A program made the translations under genes and the position numbers. Below the pieces are notes generated by a model. It saw only the letters and a list, made by a program, of their open reading frames with translations, was not told the origin of the DNA and made no database searches. From the NCBI GenBank assembly GCA_017628845.1, contig JAGBYI010000004.1, positions 1 to 52,284 of the forward strand: 52,284 bases of DNA, in the 5' to 3' direction. Positions within the stretch are counted from its first letter, which is position 1; each line of letters begins with the position of its first letter. Source of the stretch: Bacteroidaceae bacterium. GTDB taxonomy: Bacteria > Bacteroidota > Bacteroidia > Bacteroidales > Bacteroidaceae. This document shows positions 38,986 through 48,247 of the stretch, one piece after another.

Positions 38986-41220
38986 ATGACAATTTCCTTG
39001 CTTATGAAAGAGTTTTTCTATCTCATATTTGCATTTCTTAGTTCGGCGGCAGTTGTGTATATGTTGTTGACTTGGTTACAAGAGTTACCCAAGTCCACAT
39101 CTCGTCGCAGGTACATACATTTTAACGAGGAGATGCTTTCCGGATTGCCTGGTATGGTTATTTTTCCGGCTTCTCTTATTGGTGGCTGCTTGGCTGTAGC
39201 TGTATTGTTGGAGAACAACATCGCAGATTTTGTTGTTAAATTATCTATGCAACTAATAGGTGCCGGAGCTATACTGATATACTTGTTCGGATTATTAGAT
39301 GACTTGATAGGTTTAAGACACAGGGTCCGGTACATGCTACAGTTTGTTGTCGCTTTGTCTTTTCCCTGTTGCAACTTGTATATAAATAACTTGTGTGGGT
39401 TCTGTGGTATTGGCGAACTCTCGTTTTTCTGTGGCGGCCTTATAACAGTGTTGCTTGTGATGATGATTTTCAGTGCATTATTTGTACTTGAAAGGTCAAG
39501 CGCATTTTGCATCTCCTTCCCCATAATAGTTCTTTTGGCATATTGTGGTGTGTTCTTTTTATGGGAGCTACCCCTATTCTATATTACTTGTATGGCCGTA
39601 GTAGGGGCGTTGGTGTCATTCCTGTTGTTCCGAAAGATCAATTTAGTGTCAGAAGGCAAATCGTTCCATATAGGCAGCAGCGGCAGTTTATTTGTTGCAA
39701 CAATAATTTCTTATTTTGCATTAAAATCTTCTATGATAAATGAGCATGTCATTTTATCCAATAAGGAAGGTTTTGCCATAACGGTGGCGTTGTTGTTTTT
39801 GCCATGTGCAGATTTATTGCGTGTTCTTTTATGTAGATTGCTGCAAAAGAAGAATACAAAACAAAACCAAAGGATTTTTTTGTATGACAAGTTAAAGGCT
39901 ATGCACATATCAGGTAATATGGCATCAACGTTACAGTTGGCGTTGTATGTTGTATTTCTTATGGTAGATGCGATTTTCATTGCTTGGGAAATCAATGTGA
40001 CATGGATGGTAATAACGAACATCATGCTCTTCAGTCTTGTCAATATATGGATCCCTAATCCCGATGTTGCGGATGAGAGTCATGAGCGTAAACGTATATT
40101 GTTTTGTGACAACACACTTTGGGGACTAGTAAATTTCAGAGGCGATGTAATACGCTATTTTGTTAACCACGGTTATGATGTATATGTCGTTGCCCCCGAA
40201 AAGGAGGATGAGCAGATGAGGATAGATATACCAGAGAAGGTTGCGTTTATCCCAATCGTTATGGGCAGAACCAGTACCTCCCCATTGAATGACTTGCGTT
40301 ATTTCATTTCCTTGTGGAAGATATATGGTCGGGTACAGCCAGACTATTGCTTCCATTATACAATAAAGCCCAATATTTATGGAAGTATTGTGGCATCATT
40401 GCGTGGAGTGCCAACCACAACGGCTATGGTTGCAGGTTTGGGCTATGTGTTTAATAGTAGAAATTTGTCTGCCTTTATTGCAAGAATATTATACAAGATT
40501 GGATTAAAGTTTACAGACTATCTTTTTGTCTTGAACGAAGGCAATAGGTTGCTTATATTGGAAAAAGGGTTATGTACGGAGAAAAAGACCATACTGTTGC
40601 GTGGAGGTGAGGGCATAGATATTCACAAATTTCCCGTCTTCCCTAATTCGCCAACCATGCCGGTCGTTTTTACGTTTGTCGGGAGAGTCCTTTATGACAA
40701 GGGATATGCAGAGTTTATAGAGGCAGCAGAAATAGTCAAGGCGCAATATCCGGAGACTAAATTCGAAATATGGGGTTCGCTGGATCCTCAATTCCCCAAT
40801 GCTGTACCTTTGCACACACTTCAGTACGATGTTGGCAGAAATCTTGTTGCCTATAAGGGTTTTACACAGAATATTTCAGATGTATATAATCGTAGCGGTA
40901 TCGTAGTGGTAATCCCCTCGTATCACGAAGGAATGAACAGGGCGTTGATGGAGGCATGTTCAGTTGGAAAACCTATAATCTGCTCACGAATCCATGGATG
41001 TATGGAGATGGTCCTGGAAGGACAGAATGGGTATACCGTTCCTACCCGTGATGGACAGGCATTGGCAGATGCCATGTTGCGCTATATTCGCCTATCCGAG
41101 GATGCCAAGTTAAGAATGGGTGAAATGTCACGTTCTTTGGCAGAGAACAGGTTCTCTATAGAATCTGTTATAGAGGAATATAAGGAAATTGTCAATCAAA
41201 GCAGTATTAACTTTGCCTAA
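38986..41220 (+). CDS. Fused pseudo-WecA domain and GT4 glycosyltransferase
   Basis: A 744-residue two-part protein. Residues 1 to about 345 have about ten hydrophobic segments and follow the WecA/MraY phosphosugar-transferase fold in order: FGLLDDLIGLRHRVRYMLQ with the Asp pair at 105-106, FCGIGELSFFCGGLITVLLV, and the SSGSLF segment. The later catalytic marks are gone: the N-x-x-x-x-D-G-x-D-G-L stretch reads SALFVLERSSAFCISFP (163-179), the G-D-S-G-S loop reads GSSGS (230-234), and the His motif reads IFLYDKL. Residues from about 365 are a GT4 enzyme with HEGMNRALMEACSVG (Glu-x7-Glu). A GTG at 38980 is also possible as the start. Function of the dead half is inferred as anchoring or binding lipid carrier. 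Confidence 0.82.
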   Translation: MTISLLMKEFFYLIFAFLSSAAVVYMLLTWLQELPKSTSRRRYIHFNEEMLSGLPGMVIFPASLIGGCLAVAVLLENNIADFVVKLSMQLIGAGAILIYLFGLLDDLIGLRHRVRYMLQFVVALSFPCCNLYINNLCGFCGIGELSFFCGGLITVLLVMMIFSALFVLERSSAFCISFPIIVLLAYCGVFFLWELPLFYITCMAVVGALVSFLLFRKINLVSEGKSFHIGSSGSLFVATIISYFALKSSMINEHVILSNKEGFAITVALLFLPCADLLRVLLCRLLQKKNTKQNQRIFLYDKLKAMHISGNMASTLQLALYVVFLMVDAIFIAWEINVTWMVITNIMLFSLVNIWIPNPDVADESHERKRILFCDNTLWGLVNFRGDVIRYFVNHGYDVYVVAPEKEDEQMRIDIPEKVAFIPIVMGRTSTSPLNDLRYFISLWKIYGRVQPDYCFHYTIKPNIYGSIVASLRGVPTTTAMVAGLGYVFNSRNLSAFIARILYKIGLKFTDYLFVLNEGNRLLILEKGLCTEKKTILLRGGEGIDIHKFPVFPNSPTMPVVFTFVGRVLYDKGYAEFIEAAEIVKAQYPETKFEIWGSLDPQFPNAVPLHTLQYDVGRNLVAYKGFTQNISDVYNRSGIVVVIPSYHEGMNRALMEACSVGKPIICSRIHGCMEMVLEGQNGYTVPTRDGQALADAMLRYIRLSEDAKLRMGEMSRSLAENRFSIESVIEEYKEIVNQSSINFA

Positions 41221-41284
41221 GGTAAATCATCATCATTGTAGACAAAAAAACTCGTGTAAACTAGTGATGTTCGAAATATTTTAC

Positions 41285-41292
41285 TAACTTTG
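41285..41292 (+). promoter_or_regulatory. -7 box (TAACTTTG) before the GT32 gene
   Basis: TAACTTTG followed by TATACG lies 48 bases before the GT32 ATG and fits TAnnTTTG. No TTTG lies 19-21 bases upstream. Confidence 0.5.
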
Positions 41293-41340
41293 TATACGTT
41301 TGAATATAGTTACATTGACTAATTAATTCTAAACGCATAT

Positions 41341-42096
41341 ATGATACCTAAGATTATACATTATTGCTGGTTGAGCAACGACCCGTTGCCAAAAGATATT
41401 CAAGAATATATCAACTCCTGGAAGGAAAAACTTCCAGAGTATCAGATAATGAAGTGGGATTTCTCCATATTTGACAAATCAAGCAGTAAATGGGTCGAAC
41501 AGGCATTTGACCAGAAGAAATATGCTTTTGCATCAGATTTCATAAGACTGTATGCTGTATACAATTACGGAGGAATCTATCTTGATTCGGATGTGCAGGT
41601 CTTGAAAACTTTTGAACCTTTCTTGTGTTTGAAGACAATGATAGGATGGCAATGCAATAAGAATGGATTGGAGATAGCATGTTTCGGTGCCGAGAAAGGG
41701 ACGGAGTGGGTAAGGAAATGTCTGGATTACTATGATGGCAGGGAATTCATTAACCCCAATGGTTCCTTAAACACAAAGACACTGCCTCTGATTATAGAAG
41801 AGACGCTAAAGGCCAATGGCTACAAGTTGGTAGATGTAGACAATGTTACTGATGCCGTAAAGATTACAGGTAATAATGAGATACCAGTCTTCGCACAGGA
41901 TTTCTTTAGTCCCAAGGACTTCAATGGCAGACTGACTATAACAGAGCGAACAGTATCCATTCATCATTTTGTGGCTTCGTGGGTATCTCCAGCACATAGG
42001 ATAATACGTAAAATGGTTTTGCTCCTGGGAGGACCTAAATTGAGAACATGTGTTGCAAAATTGTATGCCAGGTTAAATGCCTTTTTAAAAGACTAA
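41341..42096 (+). CDS. GT32 DXD glycosyltransferase
   Basis: A 251-residue GT-A enzyme of the capsular polysaccharide GT32 group. MIPKIIHYCWLSNDPLP opens the protein, FASDFIRLYAVYNYGGIYL follows near residues 63-81 and the DXD metal site is DSD at 82-84. The donor sugar is unknown. A paralogue lies on the other strand at 45066-45809. The gene has its own -7 box. Confidence 0.9.
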   Translation: MIPKIIHYCWLSNDPLPKDIQEYINSWKEKLPEYQIMKWDFSIFDKSSSKWVEQAFDQKKYAFASDFIRLYAVYNYGGIYLDSDVQVLKTFEPFLCLKTMIGWQCNKNGLEIACFGAEKGTEWVRKCLDYYDGREFINPNGSLNTKTLPLIIEETLKANGYKLVDVDNVTDAVKITGNNEIPVFAQDFFSPKDFNGRLTITERTVSIHHFVASWVSPAHRIIRKMVLLLGGPKLRTCVAKLYARLNAFLKD

Positions 42097-42493
42097 CGTA
42101 GGTACTTTCTCCTTATTCATGAAATAATAGTTCTCGGGGAAATGCCGTCTTTGGGGAAAGCGTATAGAGTGACGTTATCTATAGATAACTATATGATGAA
42201 AAGGAATATCTATTTATATCTGTGCTTGTTAATTGTCAAGACATCCTTTTCACGTAATAGTCTCAATGAAGTTTTATCCCCCAAAGTATCAAGAATTGCT
42301 TCTGATGTATTGTCAATACGTATACCAATACAGTAATGTGTTCCTATGGTACAAAAAGAAGGAAATGTCACGTTTGCTGGCGGAGATAGAAATGTCTTTG
42401 GAGTGAGTAATAGAGTAATACAATACGATAGTAGGATTGCATATTCAAATTTAAGTTTAGAGATTCATCAAAAACAGCCTATTGAGCAAGTAT
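42097..42493. other. Gene-poor gap with short open frames
   Basis: This 397-base AT-rich stretch has no convincing gene. A 55-codon frame (42346-42513, starting MVQKEGNVTFAGGDRNVFGV) overlaps the start of the flippase. On the other strand a frame of similar size ends near 42208 (IRIDNTSEAILDTLGDKTS). Both have protein-like composition, and either could be the remnant of a broken gene. I cannot assign a family to either. Confidence 0.5.
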
Positions 42494-43933
42494 ATGTCAA
42501 GCATCAAAAGTAACCTCTTGTATAATTCTTCATTGACAATTCTAAATTACATTGTTCCTTTAATTACGTTTCCTTACATCACACGTATGTTAGGCGTAGA
42601 TAAAATAGGAATGTGCGATTTTGTTGATAGTATAATAAACTATTTTTGTTTATTGTCGGTGATGGGAATTAGCACAATAGGTGTTAGAGAGATAGCAAGA
42701 TGTAAAAGTGATAAAAGGCAATTAAGCAATGTATTTTCTTCATTAGTAACGATAGTTCTGGTATCGACAATAATTATATCAGTTGTATTGGTAGTAAGTA
42801 TTTTTACGATTGAAGAATTTTATGCAAATCGTCAATTGCTATATGTAGGCGCTTTGAAGTTAGTATTTAATTCACTACTTGTTGAATGGTTTTTTGCGGG
42901 AACAGAGAATTTTAAATACATTACGATAAGAAGTACTATAATCAGAATAATATACGTATTGTTAGTCTTCCTATTTGTTAATGAATCAGAAGACTATTAT
43001 ATTTACTATTGTTTAACAGTAGGTACTATTGTTTTAAACGCAGTTGTAAACTTTGTATATTCATGCAGTTATGTACGATTTTCTATAAGAGGGATTTCAT
43101 GTAAGGAATATATAAAACCCTTTTTAATATTCGGCATATATGGTGTTTTCACCTCCTTGTATACTACGTTTAATGTAATATATTTAGGTTTGGTGTCCAG
43201 TGATTCTGAAGTGGGATTTTATTCTACCGCAACCAAATTAGATCGTATAATCTTAGCGTTGTTTACTGCATTTACAGGTGTCATGATGCCGCGAATGGCA
43301 TCTCTTGCCAGTTCAGGAAATCGTGAAGACTTTAATGCATTGTATGTAAAATCCATTCAGATGCTATTTTCCTATTCATTCCCTTTAATTTGCTTCTGTT
43401 CCATTTTTGCTGACCAAATCGTAAACGTGATAGCAGGACCAGGATATGAACAGTCTGTGGTTTGTCTAAGAATAGCATTACCATTGATATTTATTATTGG
43501 GTTTGAGCAGGTGCAAATCTTTCAGATACTGATTCCTTTAAAAAAGGATAATGCAGTTTTGCTTAATTCTATGATAGGCGGTCTGGTGGGACTTCTTCTT
43601 AACTTTATCATAGTTCCTCATTATCAAAGTGCTGGTTCATCCATTGTGTGGCTTGTTTCTGAAATTTCTGTGTTATTGCTTTCGCAACATGTTGTGTATA
43701 AATCTTGTAAATTTGCTTTCCCATATAGGATGTTGGGAAAATATGTTGCCATTTCACTTCCGGTTCTGATGTTGTTGTTTCTTCTCCATAAGTATCAAGT
43801 ATTTGCTGGTTTTACAATGTATTTCTCATTGTTGCTGCTACTCCCTTATTATATATTTGTAGAAATTAGATATATGCGCAATCAGATAATTATAGATGTG
43901 TTGGGCAAGATATGTAGTAAAATTAAGATGTAA
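42494..43933 (+). CDS. Wzx-type flippase, second copy
   Basis: A 479-residue membrane protein with about 12-14 hydrophobic segments. MSSIKSNLLYNSSLTILNYI, then VPLITFPYITRMLGVDKIGM, is the classic opening of the RfbX/MATE-like polysaccharide flippase branch. It differs from the Wzx at 15877, which is of the O-antigen translocase branch. The first ATG is at 42494; the frame opens at a TTG four codons earlier. It is markedly AT-rich, along with the next gene, compared with nifJ and proS. Confidence 0.9.
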   Translation: MSSIKSNLLYNSSLTILNYIVPLITFPYITRMLGVDKIGMCDFVDSIINYFCLLSVMGISTIGVREIARCKSDKRQLSNVFSSLVTIVLVSTIIISVVLVVSIFTIEEFYANRQLLYVGALKLVFNSLLVEWFFAGTENFKYITIRSTIIRIIYVLLVFLFVNESEDYYIYYCLTVGTIVLNAVVNFVYSCSYVRFSIRGISCKEYIKPFLIFGIYGVFTSLYTTFNVIYLGLVSSDSEVGFYSTATKLDRIILALFTAFTGVMMPRMASLASSGNREDFNALYVKSIQMLFSYSFPLICFCSIFADQIVNVIAGPGYEQSVVCLRIALPLIFIIGFEQVQIFQILIPLKKDNAVLLNSMIGGLVGLLLNFIIVPHYQSAGSSIVWLVSEISVLLLSQHVVYKSCKFAFPYRMLGKYVAISLPVLMLLFLLHKYQVFAGFTMYFSLLLLLPYYIFVEIRYMRNQIIIDVLGKICSKIKM

Positions 43934-44019
43934 GTCAATACTCGTTAGTTGGAAAGAATGCTATTTCTTTCTTTGATATTAGGTGTAAGAATTCTGATAT
44001 ACATTATCTTTAAAATACA

Positions 44020-44952
44020 ATGTTTATGATATCACTTGCAATGCCCACATATAACGGAGAAAGGTTCTTAAGAGAGCAGTTAGACAGTATATATAATCAA
44101 ACAATCGTACCAGACGAGGTTATTGTCGTAGACGATTGTTCAACAGATGGAACCATTTCCATTTTAGAAGAGTACAAGAAAAAATACGGGTTGAAGTATT
44201 GGGTTAACGAAAAAAATCTTGGATACAATAAAAACTTTGAAAAAGCTATCTCATTGTGTACAGGGGATTATATCGCTTTATCTGACCAAGACGATGTTTG
44301 GTTTCCTCAGAAGATAGAGGAAAGTTATAATCGTATAATAGAATATCCCAGCGATGAACCATCTTTGGTCTCGTCTCACTCAATAGCAGTAGACGAAAAC
44401 CTAACCCCGTTGCCTATTGTGGCAAGTGATATTCAAGGAGGAGATTGGAGATTGAATTTGACTAGATATTATTCTCAAGGCTGCACCCTCATGATGAATC
44501 GGGCTCTACTTAAGTATATATTGCCCTTTCCGGATGAGATGATCTATGATGCTTATATAGGTTTGACAGCATCGTTAATCGGTAATCGTTTATATATCCC
44601 CAAGAATTTGATGTTCTATAGATTTCATGGCGCCAATTCTTATGCAGGTGAAGTCTCTAAAAGTCCTTTTTTCATCTTCACGCGCTTATGCGAACTACAT
44701 GCGTACGTGCCATTTTGGTATAAAAAAGATGATCAATATCGCTTTCTGTTGTTTATGAAAAACAAATTGAAGGGTAAGATAAGTCCTGAACGTGAATTGG
44801 TTATGGATAAGGTCATAAGAATTTTTGAAGTAGGAAAGATAAGACGAATGTTTCTTTTCTTGTCTTTAAAAGGTCCCAGCACTTATCAAAAAATTAAAAT
44901 AAGTATTGCTCTAATCTTAAAGACGTTGTTTTTTATAGAAGATAAATATTAG
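44020..44952 (+). CDS. Family 2 glycosyltransferase
   Basis: A 310-residue GT-A enzyme. ISLAMPTYNGERFLREQLDS lies at 4-23, VIVVDDCSTDGT near 34-45 and the metal-binding ALSDQDDVWFP near 86-96. This is the rhamnosyltransferase-like GT2 type seen in O-antigen loci. The actual sugar is not known. A second ATG two codons later is possible as the start. A terminator hairpin follows, shared with the convergent GT32 gene. Confidence 0.9.
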   Translation: MFMISLAMPTYNGERFLREQLDSIYNQTIVPDEVIVVDDCSTDGTISILEEYKKKYGLKYWVNEKNLGYNKNFEKAISLCTGDYIALSDQDDVWFPQKIEESYNRIIEYPSDEPSLVSSHSIAVDENLTPLPIVASDIQGGDWRLNLTRYYSQGCTLMMNRALLKYILPFPDEMIYDAYIGLTASLIGNRLYIPKNLMFYRFHGANSYAGEVSKSPFFIFTRLCELHAYVPFWYKKDDQYRFLLFMKNKLKGKISPERELVMDKVIRIFEVGKIRRMFLFLSLKGPSTYQKIKISIALILKTLFFIEDKY

Positions 44953-44967
44953 TAAATATTAGGAAAG

Positions 44968-45013
44968 ACTATTGCCGGAATTAGTGTAGCACTAAATTCT
45001 GCCAATAGTTTTT
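44968..45013. terminator. Hairpin terminator between convergent genes
   Basis: The left arm ACTATTGCCGGAATTAGTG pairs with the right arm CACTAAATTCTGCCAATAGT with small mismatches. T residues follow at 45009-45013 on the plus strand. It lies about 15 bases after the GT2 stop and serves that gene; on the minus strand it lies beyond the GT32 end as well. Confidence 0.85.
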
Positions 45014-45065
45014 CTGTTGCAACAGTTAGACCTTTCCTTCCCCTCCAATATGGTATATGGACGTA

Positions 45066-45809
45066 TTATTGCTTTTTGCCAAGTGGGTGTAGTATATGCC
45101 CAATAAATTCCTTACCCTTTACGCCAATAACCTTCAAGGTTAATTCTCGGATTTTGTTGTAAAGGGGATTTCGCCATGAAGATGCATAATGGTGTATGGA
45201 ATATGTGTGTTCCGTTATTGTAATAACATCGTTTCGCTTTGGACAGAAGTATTCTTTGGGATATATCCATATTCCTGCAACATGTTGTATGCCATTGCCT
45301 GTAGTTAATCCGTTTTCTGCCAGAAGATTGGTGGTGTGGAAAACGATTGTGGTATCGTTGATTTTACCATTTGGCAGGATGAAAAGCGTATTCTCGTAGT
45401 AGTTGATGAGTTTCTGGTATATAGGCATGCCAACTTCCGCAGCAAGTCCCAGACCTGGCGCAATGGCTGGATGCACACCGTTTATGATACAGTCGCTTTC
45501 TGCTCCCATAAAAGGGCCTTTGGATATGATATCATCAAGTGGTTTCAGAAGTTCTACATCCGTATCGAAATATACTCCGCCATGATGGTATAAAATCCAA
45601 AATCTGGCAAAGTCGCTGACGAAAGCGAATTTCTTCGCCTCATAAGCTTCTTTGGTATATGGGATCATGTTAACGTCGAAATTGTCTTCGTTCCACTCCT
45701 TTATTTCATAGTCGGGCATGTGCTTTTTCCACGATTCGATGCACTTAATTCCCAACTCAGGGATGGGACCACGTCCGAACCAGCAATAGTGTATTACTTT
45801 GGGGATCAT
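45066..45809 (-). CDS. GT32 DXD glycosyltransferase, second copy
   Basis: A 247-residue GT-A enzyme. MIPKVIHYCWFGRGPIP opens it, FAFVSDFARFWILYHHGGVY follows at 61-80 and the metal site is DTD at 82-84, all at the same positions as in the paralogue at 41341. TYSIHHYASSWRNP near the end matches as well. It starts with an ATG overlapping the stop of the GT4 gene by four bases (ATGA), so the two are translationally coupled. Confidence 0.9.
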   Translation of the reverse strand: MIPKVIHYCWFGRGPIPELGIKCIESWKKHMPDYEIKEWNEDNFDVNMIPYTKEAYEAKKFAFVSDFARFWILYHHGGVYFDTDVELLKPLDDIISKGPFMGAESDCIINGVHPAIAPGLGLAAEVGMPIYQKLINYYENTLFILPNGKINDTTIVFHTTNLLAENGLTTGNGIQHVAGIWIYPKEYFCPKRNDVITITEHTYSIHHYASSWRNPLYNKIRELTLKVIGVKGKEFIGHILHPLGKKQ

Positions 45810-46903
45810 TTTTTATAGGAGGTATATATTGTTTGTAAACTATCTATAATTCCGTTGATGGAATATCCCTGAGAAATGATTTCTTCTGCTCCATGGTGCC
45901 TGTTTGTAACGATACCAACAGTACATATTTCTTGTGCCCAAAGTTTTGCTGGAGTTGTTAAGGAGAAGAATTTGGTAGAAGGTAAAAGAGCGGAACTTTT
46001 GCTGACGTTGTTAGAGACATAGCAAGGGAGTCCTGCGCATTGTGCCTCGACAAGTACAAACGGTAGCCCCTCAAATGTTGAGGGCATCACGAAGCAATCC
46101 ATTACTTGCATTAATCTGTTCACATCTTGTCTCAATCCCATGAAAAGTACATTTGTCGAAAGTTCAAGTGTATTAACCTTGTTCTTGATTTCTTCTTGTA
46201 GTTCTCCAATCCCAACAAGCAATAGAATAGCCTTGTTGTTGGTTTTATGTATTTCTTGGAAAACATCAATCAGGAACGTGTGGTTTTTTTCGGAACAGAA
46301 TCTGCCTACATGTCCAATGACAAAGGCATCCTGGTTTATGCCCAGCGTTTTTCGCATTTCATTACGGACATTCTCGTTGTATCGGAATGATTCCACGTCA
46401 ATGCCGTTGTTTACGATTTTTGAAGGTCCCTTGTCGAAAAACCATTTTGCAGCCAAATCCGAGCATGCCAGATGGTGTGTTGCTATTTTATAAATCCCCA
46501 GGCGGTTGATGCAATGTAATATTTTGTTGTGCAAGCCATGTGCATAGGAATTATGTGAATGTGCTATGCGAACAGGTATTTTATATTTCCAGGCAAAGTA
46601 GAGTGGGGCTATTGAGGTGAGTGAACCTCCGCAAAAATGTACCGCCTGATATTCGTCCTTGTGTTTATAGAAGAAGTGATTCAGTTCTTGGTAATATTTT
46701 AGGGGTGTTTCTTTGCGGTTGGGCAGTATGTGAATTTTGCCTCCATTATCTCTCACTTCTTGTGTATATATGGTTTCCTCCTCTGTGAAAATCAGGAAAT
46801 CTATACTGAACTGTGTCTTGTCAATGTTATGGAACACGTTCATCATGAATTTTTCTGTACCATTTTGTCGTAGGTATTGTGTGATGAATAGGATATTTGT
46901 CAT
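45806..46903 (-). CDS. GT4 glycosyltransferase
   Basis: A 365-residue GT-B enzyme. ILFITQYLRQNGTEKFMMNV is the Gly-containing N-terminal loop region. IGHVGRFCSEKNHTFLIDVF near residues 195-214 is the second Rossmann start, and FEGLPFVLVEAQCAGLPCY near 277-295 holds the Glu-x7-Glu motif. This is the EpsF-like GT4 type. It lies 12 bases after the polymerase gene and overlaps the GT32 gene by four bases. Confidence 0.92.
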   Translation of the reverse strand: MTNILFITQYLRQNGTEKFMMNVFHNIDKTQFSIDFLIFTEEETIYTQEVRDNGGKIHILPNRKETPLKYYQELNHFFYKHKDEYQAVHFCGGSLTSIAPLYFAWKYKIPVRIAHSHNSYAHGLHNKILHCINRLGIYKIATHHLACSDLAAKWFFDKGPSKIVNNGIDVESFRYNENVRNEMRKTLGINQDAFVIGHVGRFCSEKNHTFLIDVFQEIHKTNNKAILLLVGIGELQEEIKNKVNTLELSTNVLFMGLRQDVNRLMQVMDCFVMPSTFEGLPFVLVEAQCAGLPCYVSNNVSKSSALLPSTKFFSLTTPAKLWAQEICTVGIVTNRHHGAEEIISQGYSINGIIDSLQTIYTSYKK

Positions 46904-46915
46904 AGATGCGTTGTG

Positions 46916-48130
46916 TTATCGTATATCTCTGGTACCTTCGTCACTGACTGTTTGTTCAACAGATTCTTTGTGAACTTCTTCTCTGAACCATACGTCCTTG
47001 TTCTCGTTTATGATGCAACGATATGGGGTATATCTTTGGAAGAAGTACACCTCATTTTTTGGATAATAAGTAAAATGCAATTGCCATAACAGCATGAATA
47101 TCGTTGCGACAAGTGTTCCTGTCCTTAGCAAAAAATGTTCTTTCTTTCTGAAAAGAGTGAAAATAAAATCACTGAGCATAATCAGGTAATATATTTCCAT
47201 GTAGTTCCTGAATCTGGAAAATCCGGCAAGCGAACAGGCACATACAGCCAGTACCAAATAGAAAGATATCAATTTTTGTTTTTTCCTTTTTATATCTTCG
47301 TCTTCTTCCCAGAGAAACGAATAGTACATCACAATAAAAGGCAGAATCAGGAATCTCAACACATTTCCAATAAAACCATTCAAATTGTTTGCTTGGGTTG
47401 AATATTTTATAATTTTGGTCGCAAACGCTCCTGTGCCTCCCAATACAGAATTGACAATTTTGCCCATGGCAATATCGCTGAGTGTCCAAAAGACAAGTGA
47501 TATGAGTATTGTAAATGCTAGCGTTTTGAATGTGATTTTTAATCTGAGAAGAGGGAAAACAATAACGACTGCTGCCGAAACATGGAACAATATTGCCAAT
47601 ATGTAGCAAAGGTAGAAGTTTCTTTTATTTCCATTCATATACGCTTCCATACCGACCATACAGATTGCTATGGCAATACCTTCGCGCATAATTTCTGTAT
47701 TGAAGATAAAATATGTGAGAGTTAGGAAGTATACTATTATAAAGCAAAAGTTGCGATGGGTATACTTTGATGCTATGTAAAAAAAAGTCAGGTTGGTAAT
47801 TACTGCTTGTATTATTTGTACAGCATAAAATGAGTCAAAACATTTCTTCGCAAATATGGTTAGCAGTGTCCACAATGGCATATTGCCTTGAATAACCATG
47901 GCAAGTGAAGCATATTCCAATGCGGGAATATCAGTAGGGATTGCTTCAAATTGTCTCATGTAGACAAATTTGTCTCCGCCCAATCCGTAACTGAACCCAG
48001 TGATTAGAATGAGCAGTACGCATAGCATCCAGTACCGATGTTTTTTGAATGCATTATCTTCTTCTACACCATCCCATCTGATGGAATAGTAAACACTTAA
48101 TGCGATGACTATGATGTAAATAAGACTCAT
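46916..48130 (-). CDS. EpsG-family polysaccharide polymerase (Wzy-type)
   Basis: A 404-residue membrane protein with about 11-12 hydrophobic segments. GFSYGLGGDKFVYMRQFEAI near residues 45-64 and FNTEIMREGIAIAICMVGME near 142-161 are the EpsG/EpsK-like marks. The role would be joining lipid-linked repeat units into polymer on the periplasmic side. It lies downstream of the Wzz-type gene and 12 bases before the GT4 gene, so the operon pairs polymerase, length control and transferases. Confidence 0.85.
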   Translation of the reverse strand: MSLIYIIVIALSVYYSIRWDGVEEDNAFKKHRYWMLCVLLILITGFSYGLGGDKFVYMRQFEAIPTDIPALEYASLAMVIQGNMPLWTLLTIFAKKCFDSFYAVQIIQAVITNLTFFYIASKYTHRNFCFIIVYFLTLTYFIFNTEIMREGIAIAICMVGMEAYMNGNKRNFYLCYILAILFHVSAAVVIVFPLLRLKITFKTLAFTILISLVFWTLSDIAMGKIVNSVLGGTGAFATKIIKYSTQANNLNGFIGNVLRFLILPFIVMYYSFLWEEDEDIKRKKQKLISFYLVLAVCACSLAGFSRFRNYMEIYYLIMLSDFIFTLFRKKEHFLLRTGTLVATIFMLLWQLHFTYYPKNEVYFFQRYTPYRCIINENKDVWFREEVHKESVEQTVSDEGTRDIR

Positions 48131-48247
48131 TAGTTAAGTTGCCTGTTTCCTAATGTTCAGAAACGCCTCTTTGTGGAATTGCCGGTATTTATGCTGATAC
48201 AGTTAATGCCAATCCTTGATGCATTTTTGTGCTGTTCAATTTCATAT

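Noticed and set aside
42142-42336. 64-codon open frame in the gap before the second flippase
   Set aside because: No recognisable start context, hydrophobic pattern or family; the opposite strand reads as well, so no call was made.
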